NCBI RefSeq assembly: GCF_000768875.1
Contig: NZ_JRAO01000010.1
Span: forward strand, 188,759 to 252,758
DNA from: Porphyromonas sp. COT-239 OH1446
GTDB taxonomy: Bacteria > Bacteroidota > Bacteroidia > Bacteroidales > Porphyromonadaceae
Direction: 5' to 3'
DNA: 64,000 bases
A program made the translations under genes and the position numbers. The notes beneath the pieces were generated by a model. It was given only the letters and a program-made list of their open reading frames with translations. It had not been told where the DNA came from and ran no database searches. Below are positions 28,829-37,046 of this stretch, piece after piece; within the stretch, counting starts at the first letter, position 1; each line of letters starts with the position of its first letter.

Positions 28829-29602
28829 ATGAGCATCACCGAAGCAGACAATACAGAATTGCAGGATAAGCTCTCGCACATCGCCCCAGAGAACATCCAC
28901 CAATTGCCCGAGTATGTGCCCATACAGCTACAGAAGCAGTACATCGAGCAGGCACGGTCTGTACGCAGACAACGCCTACAGGGCTCGCTGGCTCTCGATG
29001 ATGAGGAGATTATCAGCCAGGCTCGAGAGCTCTTCGCCCAAGAGACGATGGAGGTCTCGGAGCTACGCAAACAGCTCGTACTCCTCGCTTCGACAGCCTC
29101 CATCGAAGCTCTGCGCCTGGTACAGGAGCTGTTACCTCGGCTCAAAGCAGTCAATCGTAGCTGGGCTCTCATGGCCGAGCTCGACCTCAAAATGAGCGTC
29201 GTGGGATCGCTCGTTGATGCAGATCAGGTGATGCTAGCCAGCGGCTTGGGCGGCAGAGGCCACCTCATTCGCCTGCATGGCTTCGTAACCTACCGCCCAG
29301 GGATCACAATAGAGCCCTACCAAGAGCGCATCCTCGTCGATGAGCTCCTCTACCAGGTGGGGCGAGTAGGGGGCGAGGTCGAGTCGTACGAGTTTGCGCC
29401 CAGCTTCATGCTCTTCGGCATCCTCCTGCCTGTAGACTCCGATATGGAACGTCTGCTCGGGGCTTACATCGCCTCTTGCAATGAGATGGGCGGATTTCTC
29501 AGCCGACGTAGCTTCATCACCAACACACACCCGCTCACGCTCGGCCGTGTAACTCGGCTCCTCGAGCTGGCACAGCAAGAGCTATCGCCCGAGCCTCAAT
29601 AG
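28829..29602 (+). CDS. Conserved-looking protein of unknown function
   Basis: 257 residues from the ATG at 28829; a TTG three codons upstream is also in frame. I do not recognise a family. The first 130 residues are mostly charged helices, with segments such as TASIEALRLVQELLPRLKA that resemble an alpha-helical hairpin repeat. The second half is mixed alpha/beta (LIRLHGFVTYRPGITIEPY). There is no signal peptide or membrane span. TATCTTTG ends seven bases before the ATG, so the message may be nearly leaderless. The pncB operon starts 40 bases after its stop. Confidence 0.75.
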   Translation: MSITEADNTELQDKLSHIAPENIHQLPEYVPIQLQKQYIEQARSVRRQRLQGSLALDDEEIISQARELFAQETMEVSELRKQLVLLASTASIEALRLVQELLPRLKAVNRSWALMAELDLKMSVVGSLVDADQVMLASGLGGRGHLIRLHGFVTYRPGITIEPYQERILVDELLYQVGRVGGEVESYEFAPSFMLFGILLPVDSDMERLLGAYIASCNEMGGFLSRRSFITNTHPLTLGRVTRLLELAQQELSPEPQ

Positions 29603-29642
29603 TCATCGCATTCCTAACACCTCTATATTCCCTACAACGATT

Positions 29643-30830
29643 ATGGGCATCATCCGAAGTATCCTAGACACAGACCTCTACAAGTTTACCACGAGCTACG
29701 CCTACTCGAAGCTCTATCCTCGTGCCTGTGGGCGATTTCAGTTCATCGACAGAGACCACACCATCTACCCCAAGGGCTTTGCCGAGCTGGTCAAGTCCGA
29801 GATCCAGGCCATGGCTTCGCTCAGTCTGAGCCGTGAGGAGGCACAGTTCCTCGCCCATGGGCTTCCCTACCTACCCCCTACCTACATAGACTTCGTCCGA
29901 GGCTATCGCTTCGACCCACAGGAGGTACAAGTCTCCCAAGACGAGGAGGGACACCTCTCGATATGGGCCGAGGGATTGCTCTACCGCATTACTCTCTGGG
30001 AGACCCCTATCCTAGCCTTGGTGAGCGAGCTATATTACCAGGCCACTGGCGCAGAGCCCGATATGCAGTATGCCGAGCAGCGCATTATCGAGAAGGCACG
30101 CATGCTCCGAGAGCACAACATTACCTTCTCCATGTTTGGGATGCGTCGCCGCTTCAGCTTCGACGTGGAGCTACGCATGACGGAGCTGCTCAAGGAGCAT
30201 GCAGGCGAGAGTCTCTATGGCACAAGCAACGTATATATTGCCTACCTCCTGGGTCTTAGGGTTACAGGGACACACCCTCATGAGTGGATACAATTTCATG
30301 GAGCTATGTTCGGCTACAAGATGGCCAACTACATGGCCATGGAGGACTGGATCAACGTCTACGACGGCGACCTCGGCACAGTACTCACCGATACCTATAC
30401 GACTGATGTCTTCATGAGCAATTTCAGCAAGAAACACGCTATGCTCTACACCAGCCTGCGTCATGATAGTGGAGACCCCTTCGTCTTCACCGAGAAGGCT
30501 ATTGCCCGATACAAAGAGCTGCGTGTAGACCCGACGATCAAGTACATCATCTTCTCCGACAGCCTCAACCCCGAACGTGCGATCGAGATTGCGGACTACT
30601 GTCGAGGACGCATTGGGGCGAGCTTCGGCATAGGGACGAACCTCTCCAACGATGTGGGCAATGGAGTCAAGCCTCGCAATATCGTCATGAAACTCTACAG
30701 TTGCAAGATGACCGAACGCGAACGCTGGCACAACTGCATCAAGCTTAGCGATGTCGAGGGTAAGCATACTGGAGATCCACAAGAGATCGAGCTTGCACAG
30801 CGCACCCTAGGGCTCGACCTTTTCCCCTAG
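29643..30830 (+). CDS. pncB: Nicotinate phosphoribosyltransferase
   Basis: 395 residues. The N-terminus (SILDTDLYKFTTSYAY) matches PncB; the catalytic region has GTSNVYIAYLLGLRVTGTH with the autophosphorylated histidine, then RHDSGDPFVF and the GIGTNLSNDVG phosphate loop. It converts nicotinate and PRPP to nicotinate mononucleotide with ATP. It heads a run of genes that use its product: nadD starts two bases after the stop, then cobU, cobT, cobS and cobC. Confidence 0.95.
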   Translation: MGIIRSILDTDLYKFTTSYAYSKLYPRACGRFQFIDRDHTIYPKGFAELVKSEIQAMASLSLSREEAQFLAHGLPYLPPTYIDFVRGYRFDPQEVQVSQDEEGHLSIWAEGLLYRITLWETPILALVSELYYQATGAEPDMQYAEQRIIEKARMLREHNITFSMFGMRRRFSFDVELRMTELLKEHAGESLYGTSNVYIAYLLGLRVTGTHPHEWIQFHGAMFGYKMANYMAMEDWINVYDGDLGTVLTDTYTTDVFMSNFSKKHAMLYTSLRHDSGDPFVFTEKAIARYKELRVDPTIKYIIFSDSLNPERAIEIADYCRGRIGASFGIGTNLSNDVGNGVKPRNIVMKLYSCKMTERERWHNCIKLSDVEGKHTGDPQEIELAQRTLGLDLFP

Positions 30831-30832
30831 CT

Positions 30833-31459
30833 ATGAAGCAGGTTTGCCTCTACTTCGGCTCATTCAACCCCATCCATCGAGGGCACTTGGCCTTGGCCCG
30901 GCATGTCCTCTCGGAGGGCTATGCCGACGAGCTGTGGTTCGTCCTCAGCCCATCGAGCCCACATAAGCAGGGGCGTACCCAGCTCCTCGCCCATCGGCGT
31001 GCTCACTACATCCAGGAGGCTATAGAGGGCGAGCCAAGGCTATGCCTCTGCCGCATCGAGGAGGATCTCCCTCGCCCCAACTACACCGTCCGCACCCTAC
31101 GAGCCATCGAGCTCCTACACCCCGAGACGAGGCTTAGCCTGCTGATCGGGGCGGACAACCTCATGGGCCTCGCCTCGTGGCATGATTACCAACGGCTACT
31201 CGAGGGCTATCGGCTGCTGGCCTACCCACGGGCGGGCTATAGCAGGGAGCAGCTAGAGGGGCAGATCCGCCACCTAAGCCAGGAGAGGCCAGGAGAGGAT
31301 GGCGAGATCATACTGCTCGATGCCCCTCTACTCGAGTACTCCTCGACAGCTATTCGCCGAGCGGCCCTCGAAGGCAAAGACCTCAGAGAGAGCCTCCCTC
31401 ACCCCGAGCGATGGGACGAGCTCAGCCTCGAGATCCGCTCGCTCTCCTCCACCCACTAA
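30833..31459 (+). CDS. nadD: Nicotinate-nucleotide adenylyltransferase
   Basis: 208 residues. GSFNPIHRGHL (9-19) is the nucleotidyltransferase HxGH motif, SPHK follows near residue 43, and SSTAIR near the C-terminus corresponds to the ISSTxxR motif. It adenylates nicotinate mononucleotide to the NAD precursor. It is only two bases after pncB. Confidence 0.95.
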   Translation: MKQVCLYFGSFNPIHRGHLALARHVLSEGYADELWFVLSPSSPHKQGRTQLLAHRRAHYIQEAIEGEPRLCLCRIEEDLPRPNYTVRTLRAIELLHPETRLSLLIGADNLMGLASWHDYQRLLEGYRLLAYPRAGYSREQLEGQIRHLSQERPGEDGEIILLDAPLLEYSSTAIRRAALEGKDLRESLPHPERWDELSLEIRSLSSTH

Positions 31460-31484
31460 CCCCACACCAACCCCAAAGAGAGCA

Positions 31485-31994
31485 ATGAGCTACATCCACC
31501 TCATCACAGGAGGCGAACGCTCGGGCAAGAGCACCTTCGCCGAAGAGACTGCTCTATCCCTATCTCCCCGTCCTCTATATGTGGCCACGGCCCGCATCTG
31601 GGACGACGAATTCGCCCGCCGTGTAGAGCGACACCAGGAGCGTCGCACCGAGCACTGGGATAACCTCGAGGAGGAGACCCAGCTCTCCCGACACGACTTC
31701 ACGGGCCGTGTCGTCCTCATAGACTGCGTAACCCTCTGGGCAACAAACTTCTTCTTCGACCTCGAGAGCGATGTCGAGCATGCCCTCGAGGCCCTCAAGG
31801 AGGAGTTTGACCGTCTAGTGCAGCAGGATGCCCACTTCATCTTCGTAACCAACGAGATCGGTATGGGAGGGGTATCTGAACACAAACTTCAGAGGCAGTT
31901 TACTGAGCTGCAAGGCTGGATCAACCAATACATCGCACAGAGAGCAGACCGCCTCAGCCTCATGGTCTGCGGCATCCCCATGGAGGTCAAATAA
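31485..31994 (+). CDS. cobU: Adenosylcobinamide kinase / GTP:adenosylcobinamide-phosphate guanylyltransferase
   Basis: 169 residues from the ATG at 31485 (MSYIHLITGGERSGKST). The P-loop GGERSGKS is the CobU signature; RVERHQERR holds the guanylylation-site histidine, and CVTLWATN and FVTNEIGMG are conserved strands. The enzyme activates cobinamide with GTP for nucleotide-loop assembly. The in-frame stretch upstream of 31485 overlaps nadD and is not part of it. Confidence 0.93.
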   Translation: MSYIHLITGGERSGKSTFAEETALSLSPRPLYVATARIWDDEFARRVERHQERRTEHWDNLEEETQLSRHDFTGRVVLIDCVTLWATNFFFDLESDVEHALEALKEEFDRLVQQDAHFIFVTNEIGMGGVSEHKLQRQFTELQGWINQYIAQRADRLSLMVCGIPMEVK

Positions 31995-32015
31995 AGACAA
32001 AATGACCAATTGACA

Positions 32016-33080
32016 ATGAGACACTTCTACATCTCTCCACTAGATGAACGCTACAGAGCTCCCCTGCTCGAGAAGATCAATAACCTCACCAAACCTAAGG
32101 GGGCTCTCGGACGGCTCGAGGAGATCGCCCTACAGGTGGGTATGATCCAGCGCAGTCTTACGCCCGAGCTACACAAACCCTACAACATCATCTTCTGCGC
32201 AGACCACGGCATTGTCAATGAGGGGATTAGTCAAAGTCCGAAGGAGGTTACTTGGCAGGTCGTCTACAACATTCTCTCGGGTGGTGCCGGGGTCTGCTAC
32301 CTCAGCAGACAGCATGGGGTCGAGACCCTACTGGTCGATGTCGGCGTAGACTATGAGTTCGGCTCGATCGAGGGGCTCATAGATCGCAAGATCATGTACG
32401 GCACAGAGAGTTACCTCGAGGGCTATGCCATGACAGAGAGCCAATTCGATCGGGCGATAGAGGTCGGGGTAGAGATGGTGGAGCGAGCCCAGCAGGAGGG
32501 GGCTAACATCGTTAGCTTCGGTGAGATGGGCATCACCAATACCGCTGCCTCGGCCCTGTGGATGAGCATCCTAACGGGTATGGATCTGAGAGACTGCGTT
32601 GGCCGTGGCAGTGGCCTCAACGATGCAGGCCTAGAGCATAAGTACCAGATCCTCAAGCGAGCCCTCGAGGGCTATCAGGGCTCTTCAGAGACCATCGATC
32701 ACATCCGCTACTTCGGTGGTCTAGAGATGGTTGCAGCCCTGGGGGGAATGCTTCGGGCGGCGGAGCTGCGGATGACAATCCTCGTCGATGGCTTCATCAT
32801 GACTGCCTGCCTCCTGGCAGCTCGAGCCCTCTACCCCCTCGTGGGACAATACGCTATCTTCGGGCATCAGGGGGATGAGGCAGGTCATGCTCGCCTACTG
32901 AACTATCTCGGGGCTAAGCCCCTACTACACCTCGGGATGCGCCTGGGCGAGGGGAGTGGAGCGGTGTGTGCCCTGCCTATAGTCCACTCTAGCGTGCGTA
33001 TGCTCTCAGAGATGGCCTCCTTCGCAGGGGCAGGGGTAACGAAGTACTTTGACCAAGACACAGACGAGACCCATGAGTAA
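32016..33080 (+). CDS. cobT: Nicotinate-nucleotide:dimethylbenzimidazole phosphoribosyltransferase
   Basis: 354 residues from the ATG at 32016. Conserved segments are NLTKPKGALGRLEEIA, CADHGIVNEGISQ and GEMGITNTAA, and the catalytic glutamate is in RLGEGSGA near the C-terminus. It transfers phosphoribose from nicotinate mononucleotide, the product of PncB, to the lower-ligand base. Its last codons overlap the cobS start by eight bases. Confidence 0.95.
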   Translation: MRHFYISPLDERYRAPLLEKINNLTKPKGALGRLEEIALQVGMIQRSLTPELHKPYNIIFCADHGIVNEGISQSPKEVTWQVVYNILSGGAGVCYLSRQHGVETLLVDVGVDYEFGSIEGLIDRKIMYGTESYLEGYAMTESQFDRAIEVGVEMVERAQQEGANIVSFGEMGITNTAASALWMSILTGMDLRDCVGRGSGLNDAGLEHKYQILKRALEGYQGSSETIDHIRYFGGLEMVAALGGMLRAAELRMTILVDGFIMTACLLAARALYPLVGQYAIFGHQGDEAGHARLLNYLGAKPLLHLGMRLGEGSGAVCALPIVHSSVRMLSEMASFAGAGVTKYFDQDTDETHE

Positions 33081-33882
33081 GTCAGCCTCAGCCCTCGATC
33101 AAGCCCTCGCCGCCGTCTCGATGTACACTCGCCTGCCTGCCTGGCGGCTCAGAGAGCTACCTCGCGAGGCCTACAGTCAAGCCATCAACTGGTGGCCCGT
33201 GGTGGGCTTCATCGTCGCAGGAGCTATGAGCCTTATGCTGCTCGGCAGCTATCTACTCACAGGCTCGTGGGTGGTGGCCTTCGTCCTGGCACTCATCGCT
33301 AGGCTGTTGCTCACGGGGGGCTTCCACGAGGATGGTCTAGCAGACTTCTTCGACGGATTTGGTGGGGGGAGAGAGCGAGAGCGCATCCTTATGATCATGA
33401 AAGACAGCCACATCGGGAGCTATGGGGTACTGAGCCTCATCCTCTACTTCATCCTCCTAGTCTTAGCGATGCAGAGCATACCCGATGCCCATCATCCGCT
33501 ACTGCTGATCTACGCTGGGGTATATGGGCGCATCCTCTCAATGCAACAGATTAGACTACTGCCCTATGCCCGAGAGGAGGAGCAGAGCAAGACCGGGGTC
33601 GTCTACACGCCCACGAACCCTTGGCCTAGCATCCTCTCTCTAGTGATCATCTTTGCTCTGCTAGCACACTTCATCTCCGAGGGGGGCGAAGGGATGGTGT
33701 ATCGCACGAGGGGTGTTATACTCTCGCTCCTACTGCCTATAGCCCTAGTACGAGGGCTGATCGCCTACATACGCAAGCGTATCGGAGGCTATACGGGCGA
33801 CTGCTGTGGGGCTGTCTATCTCATGGCCGAGCTCGTAATCATCCTCAGCTTCCGAGCCTCTTATCCCCTACCGATCGACTAG
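33073..33882 (+). CDS. cobS: Cobalamin synthase (adenosylcobinamide-GDP ribazoletransferase)
   Basis: 269 residues from the ATG at 33073, with six or seven membrane spans. The diagnostic aspartate-rich motif is EDGLADFFDGFGGGR near residue 85, followed by MKDSHIGSYG. It joins the activated corrin ring to alpha-ribazole in the inner membrane. Start and cobT stop overlap, suggesting translational coupling. Confidence 0.93.
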   Translation: MSKSASALDQALAAVSMYTRLPAWRLRELPREAYSQAINWWPVVGFIVAGAMSLMLLGSYLLTGSWVVAFVLALIARLLLTGGFHEDGLADFFDGFGGGRERERILMIMKDSHIGSYGVLSLILYFILLVLAMQSIPDAHHPLLLIYAGVYGRILSMQQIRLLPYAREEEQSKTGVVYTPTNPWPSILSLVIIFALLAHFISEGGEGMVYRTRGVILSLLLPIALVRGLIAYIRKRIGGYTGDCCGAVYLMAELVIILSFRASYPLPID

Positions 33883-33885
33883 AGT

Positions 33886-34440
33886 ATGGCCAGGCTCATC
33901 CTTATTCGCCACACCTCGGTAGCGATCCCTCGAGGGGTTTGCTACGGGCAGAGCGATGTTCCTCTGGCTGACAGCTTCGCCGAGGAGGCCCTCTGTGTCA
34001 GGCAAGAGCTCGAGAGCCTAGGGCTTACACCCGAGGGGATGAGGGTCTATAGCTCGCCGATGTCTCGGTGCATACGGCTCGCCGAGTTTTGTGGCTACGG
34101 CGATCATATCCAGCGAGATAACCGTCTGATGGAGCTCAACTTCGGCCAATGGGAGCTGCAAGCCTTCGACGCTATCGAGGATCCCAGGCTAGAGGAGTGG
34201 TATCGGGACTATATCTACACAGCCCCCACTGGGGGGGAGTCCTTCGCCGAACAATATGAGCGTGTGGCTAGCTTCCTAGAGGAGAAGAGGACGGAGGCCC
34301 TCAGTACTGGAGGGAATATCCTGGCCTTTACCCACTCGGGAGTACTTCGCTCGGCTGCGGTATGGCAGGGGAGGTATTCGCTCGAGCAAGCCTTCGACTA
34401 CGCCTGCTCCTATGGTCAGATCGAGGTCATTCCCCTCTAG
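33886..34440 (+). CDS. cobC: Alpha-ribazole phosphatase, histidine-phosphatase superfamily
   Basis: 184 residues. The phosphohistidine motif is LIRHTSVAIPRGVCYG at the N-terminus, with YSSPMSRCIRLAEF, and a second histidine in AFTHSG. Broad-range phosphatases share this fold, but the position three bases after cobS supports removal of the phosphate in lower-ligand assembly. Last gene of the operon. A weak GC hairpin follows at about 34507-34520 without a T run. Confidence 0.85.
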   Translation: MARLILIRHTSVAIPRGVCYGQSDVPLADSFAEEALCVRQELESLGLTPEGMRVYSSPMSRCIRLAEFCGYGDHIQRDNRLMELNFGQWELQAFDAIEDPRLEEWYRDYIYTAPTGGESFAEQYERVASFLEEKRTEALSTGGNILAFTHSGVLRSAAVWQGRYSLEQAFDYACSYGQIEVIPL

Positions 34441-34595
34441 GTGCAGAAGCTAGAGGGCTGCTTTAGCACCAAAAAGCCACCAGGGAAGCATTAGGAGAGG
34501 TCGAAGGGCGTATTCGCCCCACAGGATAACACTCTCTAAACAAGAACACTATCTGCACGCCCCCTCACAGAAAAAGAAAAAACGAAGTCAAATAC

Positions 34596-34625
34596 TTGCA
34601 AATTTGGAGAAAAGTAGTACCTTTG
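34596..34625 (+). promoter_or_regulatory. Promoter of the SRP RNA/tRNA-Thr unit
   Basis: TTG (34596-34598), 19 bases, then TACCTTTG (34618-34625). The RNA would start near 34630, at the foot of the SRP RNA stem. Confidence 0.7.
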
Positions 34626-34628
34626 CAG

Positions 34629-34727
34629 CGGGTAAGTCCCATACGACCAGCTCCCTTTGACTCCCCCAGGGCTTGATCGCAGCAAGGGTATTAGGTCGTA
34701 GCGGTGCGATATGGATCGCTTGCCCAC
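34629..34727 (+). ncRNA. ffs: Small SRP RNA (4.5S type)
   Basis: About 99 nt that fold as one long hairpin: GGGTAAG (34630-34636) with CTTGCCC (34719-34725), CCATA with TATGG, and TACGACC with GGTCGTA (34694-34700). The tip carries the Ffh-binding signature of bacterial SRP RNA: a CCCCCAGG side (34663-34670) opposite GCAGCAAGGG (34678-34687). The apical loop (about six bases, TTGATC) is not the usual GGAA, which is the main oddity. The call rests on this motif, the size, and the promoter placed exactly at the stem base. Confidence 0.82.
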
Positions 34728-34729
34728 CT

Positions 34730-34803
34730 GCCTCTTTAGCTCAGTTGGCCAGAGCACGTGATTTGTAATCTCGGGGTCGTTGGTTCGAATCCGACAAGAG
34801 GCT
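34730..34803 (+). tRNA. tRNA-Thr (anticodon TGT)
   Basis: A 74-nt cloverleaf: acceptor GCCTCTT with AAGAGGC, D arm AGCTCAGTTGGCCAGAGC, anticodon loop TTTGTAA, T arm GTTGGTTCGAATCCGAC. The anticodon stem CGTGA/TCTCG has one T-T mismatch. CCA is not encoded. It follows the SRP RNA by a few bases, so both probably come from one precursor. Confidence 0.95.
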
Positions 34804-34807
34804 CTAC

Positions 34808-34833
34808 GGGTTACTTCCCTCTGGGAAGTAACC
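34808..34833 (+). terminator. Terminator after tRNA-Thr
   Basis: An 11-12-bp stem (GGTTACTTCCC with its complement), 3-base loop, followed by TTCTTCGTTTTA. Confidence 0.7.
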
Positions 34834-34917
34834 TTCTTCGTTTTACGACTGAACCTCCGAGAATGCTAGCTGGTTATTACTCATAAAGAAATTATCTAAA
34901 AACTCATTGTCATCATT

Positions 34918-35862
34918 ATGAACAGAGAACACAAGCGTTGCCTGATCATCGGCTCAGGCCCAGCAGGCTACACGGCCGCTATCTACGCCTCTCGAGCAAA
35001 CCTAGCTCCCCTACTCTACGAAGGCCTACAGCCAGGAGGGCAGCTAACGACCACGACAGAGGTGGAGAACTTCCCTGGTTATCCCGAGGGTATCACAGGC
35101 CCCGAGCTCATGGCTGATCTGCGCAAGCAAGCCGAGCGATTTGGCGCTGAGATACGTACAGGTATCGCAGTCAAGGCAGACCTCTCGAAGGCTCCCTACC
35201 TGGTTACCTTCGACGATGGACACGAGGTGGAGGCAGACACGATCATCATCTCCACGGGAGCTACTGCCAAGTACCTCGGTCTCGAGGACGAGCAGAAGTA
35301 TGCAGGCATGGGGGTCTCGGCTTGTGCAACTTGCGATGGCTTCTTCTACCGCAACAAGGTCGTGGCCGTAGTGGGCGGTGGAGATACTGCCTGCGAAGAG
35401 GCTCTCTACCTCGCCTCACTCGCTAAGCATGTCTACATGATCGTCCGCAAAAACTACCTGCGTGCCTCTGAGATCATGCAGGAGCGTGTACGCAATGCGA
35501 AGAATATCACTATCCTCTTCGAACACAATACCCTAGGACTCTTTGGCGAGAATGGTGTAGAGGGTGCCCACCTGGTCAAGCGCAAGGGTGAGCCAGATGA
35601 GGAGCTTGTGGACATTGCTATCGATGGCTTCTTCCTGGCCATTGGGCACTCACCCAACTCCAGCCTCTTCTCCAAGTATCTAGAGTGCGACGAGGTGGGC
35701 TACATTATCACGAAGGGACATTCACCCTCCACCAACCTCCCTGGGGTATTCGCCGCCGGGGACGTAGCAGATCCACACTACCGCCAGGCTGTAACCGCCG
35801 CCGCCTCGGGCTGTAAGGCAGCTATCGAGGCTGAGCGTTACCTCGGTGCAAACAACCTCTAA
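34918..35862 (+). CDS. trxB: Thioredoxin reductase
   Basis: 314 residues. FAD-binding GSGPAGYTAAIYASRA (13-28), PGGQLTTTTEVENFPG, the redox pair in ACATCDG (about 139-145), the NADPH-binding VVGGGDTACEEAL, and the C-terminal GVFAAGDVAD. It reduces thioredoxin with NADPH in the cytoplasm. It stands alone, 84 bases after the tRNA terminator, and is followed by a hairpin. Confidence 0.95.
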   Translation: MNREHKRCLIIGSGPAGYTAAIYASRANLAPLLYEGLQPGGQLTTTTEVENFPGYPEGITGPELMADLRKQAERFGAEIRTGIAVKADLSKAPYLVTFDDGHEVEADTIIISTGATAKYLGLEDEQKYAGMGVSACATCDGFFYRNKVVAVVGGGDTACEEALYLASLAKHVYMIVRKNYLRASEIMQERVRNAKNITILFEHNTLGLFGENGVEGAHLVKRKGEPDEELVDIAIDGFFLAIGHSPNSSLFSKYLECDEVGYIITKGHSPSTNLPGVFAAGDVADPHYRQAVTAAASGCKAAIEAERYLGANNL

Positions 35863-35886
35863 AAGGCTCAAAGGGACTAGAACAAT

Positions 35887-35930
35887 AAGGGAAAAGGTCT
35901 AGGAGATTATCATCCTAAACCTTTTCCCTT
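35887..35930 (+). terminator. Hairpin after trxB
   Basis: A stem of about 17 bp with one mismatch (AAGGGAAAAGGT plus TAGGA with complements), 24 bases after the trxB stop. The T-rich part lies within the stem and no T run follows. Confidence 0.6.
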
Positions 35931-35969
35931 CAAAGCCTGTAAGAGTTTAATCCGCCCTTTCTTCGAATA

Positions 35970-36010
35970 CACACTAGGGGGTGTGGCATAAAGCCACACC
36001 CCCTAGTGTG
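35970..36010. terminator. Perfect 18-bp hairpin between convergent trxB and ompA-like genes
   Basis: CACACTAGGGGGTGTGGC with its exact complement and a 5-base loop, followed on the plus strand by TTTATTA. It lies 26 bases after the minus-strand stop at 36037 and can serve either direction. Confidence 0.75.
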
Positions 36011-36036
36011 TTTATTACAATCTCAACTGAGATCTC

Positions 36037-37023
36037 TTAATGACGATGTACCTCTCGACGAGCCAACTCGATATCTACTCGACGAGCAACTGTACGCAGA
36101 TCCTGAGTAGCATCAACACCTGCAGCAACAGTGATCAGCCTATGCTCCTCTATACCAGAAGCGATGAGGAACTCGCGCACGGCACGGCTACGCTGATCTG
36201 AGAGACGTTGGTTCAGAGCCTTGCTACCCTCTGGAGAGGCAAAGCCTGTCAATCGCATCACAAGGCTATGATCACGAGACATCATCAGAACCACATCGCC
36301 CAGACTCTTACGAGCTGCCGTAGAGAGACGAGAGCTACCCTGAGCAAAGAACACCTGACGCTTGAAGCCAATAGGCTTAAGGATGGTGTCCGTACGCATC
36401 TCTACAACCGTATTGATCTTAGGCTTAGTAAGCTCGTCCTTGAGAGCGAGGAGCTCATCGATCTTGCGCTGAAGCTCTCCGATACGAGGATCGGGCTTTT
36501 GCTCTGCAGGCTGCAGAGGCATCATGGGCACGACCTTGGCTACAGTGTCCTTCTTCTCCTTAGATCGGATGAGCACAGAAGCTCTAGGATCTTTAGCAAG
36601 ATGCTGGGAAAGAAGCAGGTCGATAGCTCGCTCAAGACGTTCAAGACGCTCATCATCGTACCTAGAGGCTGCCGCCCCACCTCTCCTATTTGCGGCACAA
36701 ACAGCACACTCAGCTGTAGTATGCGTATGCTGAACCTGGACAGGGTGCTGCATATCAACTGCGCCCAAGCCAAGAGCATTGAGCAACATCTGATACTTGA
36801 GTAGCCTCATATCCTCAGCGGTAAGGCCATCTTTACCACTACGCTGAACCTTCTGCTCCTTGGCAGCAGCCTCAGCAATAGCCCTTAGTCCGTCGATGAG
36901 CTCTTGCTCACTGATAACGATCAAGGAGTCGGGGCGTGCAACACTAGAGGCTTGGGCACTCGGAGTACCACAAAACGACCAGGCACACAGGCCGAGGATG
37001 CTAAATAATACTTTCGCTTTCAT
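36037..37023 (-). CDS. OmpA-C domain protein, peptidoglycan-anchored
   Basis: 328 residues with a signal peptide (1-25, ending SAQA). Residues 120-215 are helical and charged (DDERLERLERAIDLLL; RIGELQRKIDELLALKDEL), a probable coiled coil. Residues 220-325 form an OmpA-C peptidoglycan-binding domain: FFAQGSSRLS, LTGFASPEGS, LNQRLSDQRSRAVREFL. The usual conserved Asp/Arg pair is represented by LSDQRSRAV and the C-terminal RRVDI. It follows the multi-barrel gene by 23 bases and is probably co-transcribed, which suggests that it tethers that protein's assembly to the wall. The HTHTTAECAVCAANR segment (about 100-115) is an unexplained Cys/His cluster. Confidence 0.82.
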   Translation of the reverse strand: MKAKVLFSILGLCAWSFCGTPSAQASSVARPDSLIVISEQELIDGLRAIAEAAAKEQKVQRSGKDGLTAEDMRLLKYQMLLNALGLGAVDMQHPVQVQHTHTTAECAVCAANRRGGAAASRYDDERLERLERAIDLLLSQHLAKDPRASVLIRSKEKKDTVAKVVPMMPLQPAEQKPDPRIGELQRKIDELLALKDELTKPKINTVVEMRTDTILKPIGFKRQVFFAQGSSRLSTAARKSLGDVVLMMSRDHSLVMRLTGFASPEGSKALNQRLSDQRSRAVREFLIASGIEEHRLITVAAGVDATQDLRTVARRVDIELARREVHRH

Positions 37024-37046
37024 AATCTCTTAAAGGGATTAAGTGA

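Noticed and set aside
28415-29642. A cobalamin riboswitch ahead of the cob genes
   Set aside because: No B12-box-like sequence or matching fold was seen in the upstream regions; only the repeat array and a promoter-like element are present.
34536-34757. 73-residue minus-strand frame
   Set aside because: It lies over the SRP RNA and tRNA-Thr genes.
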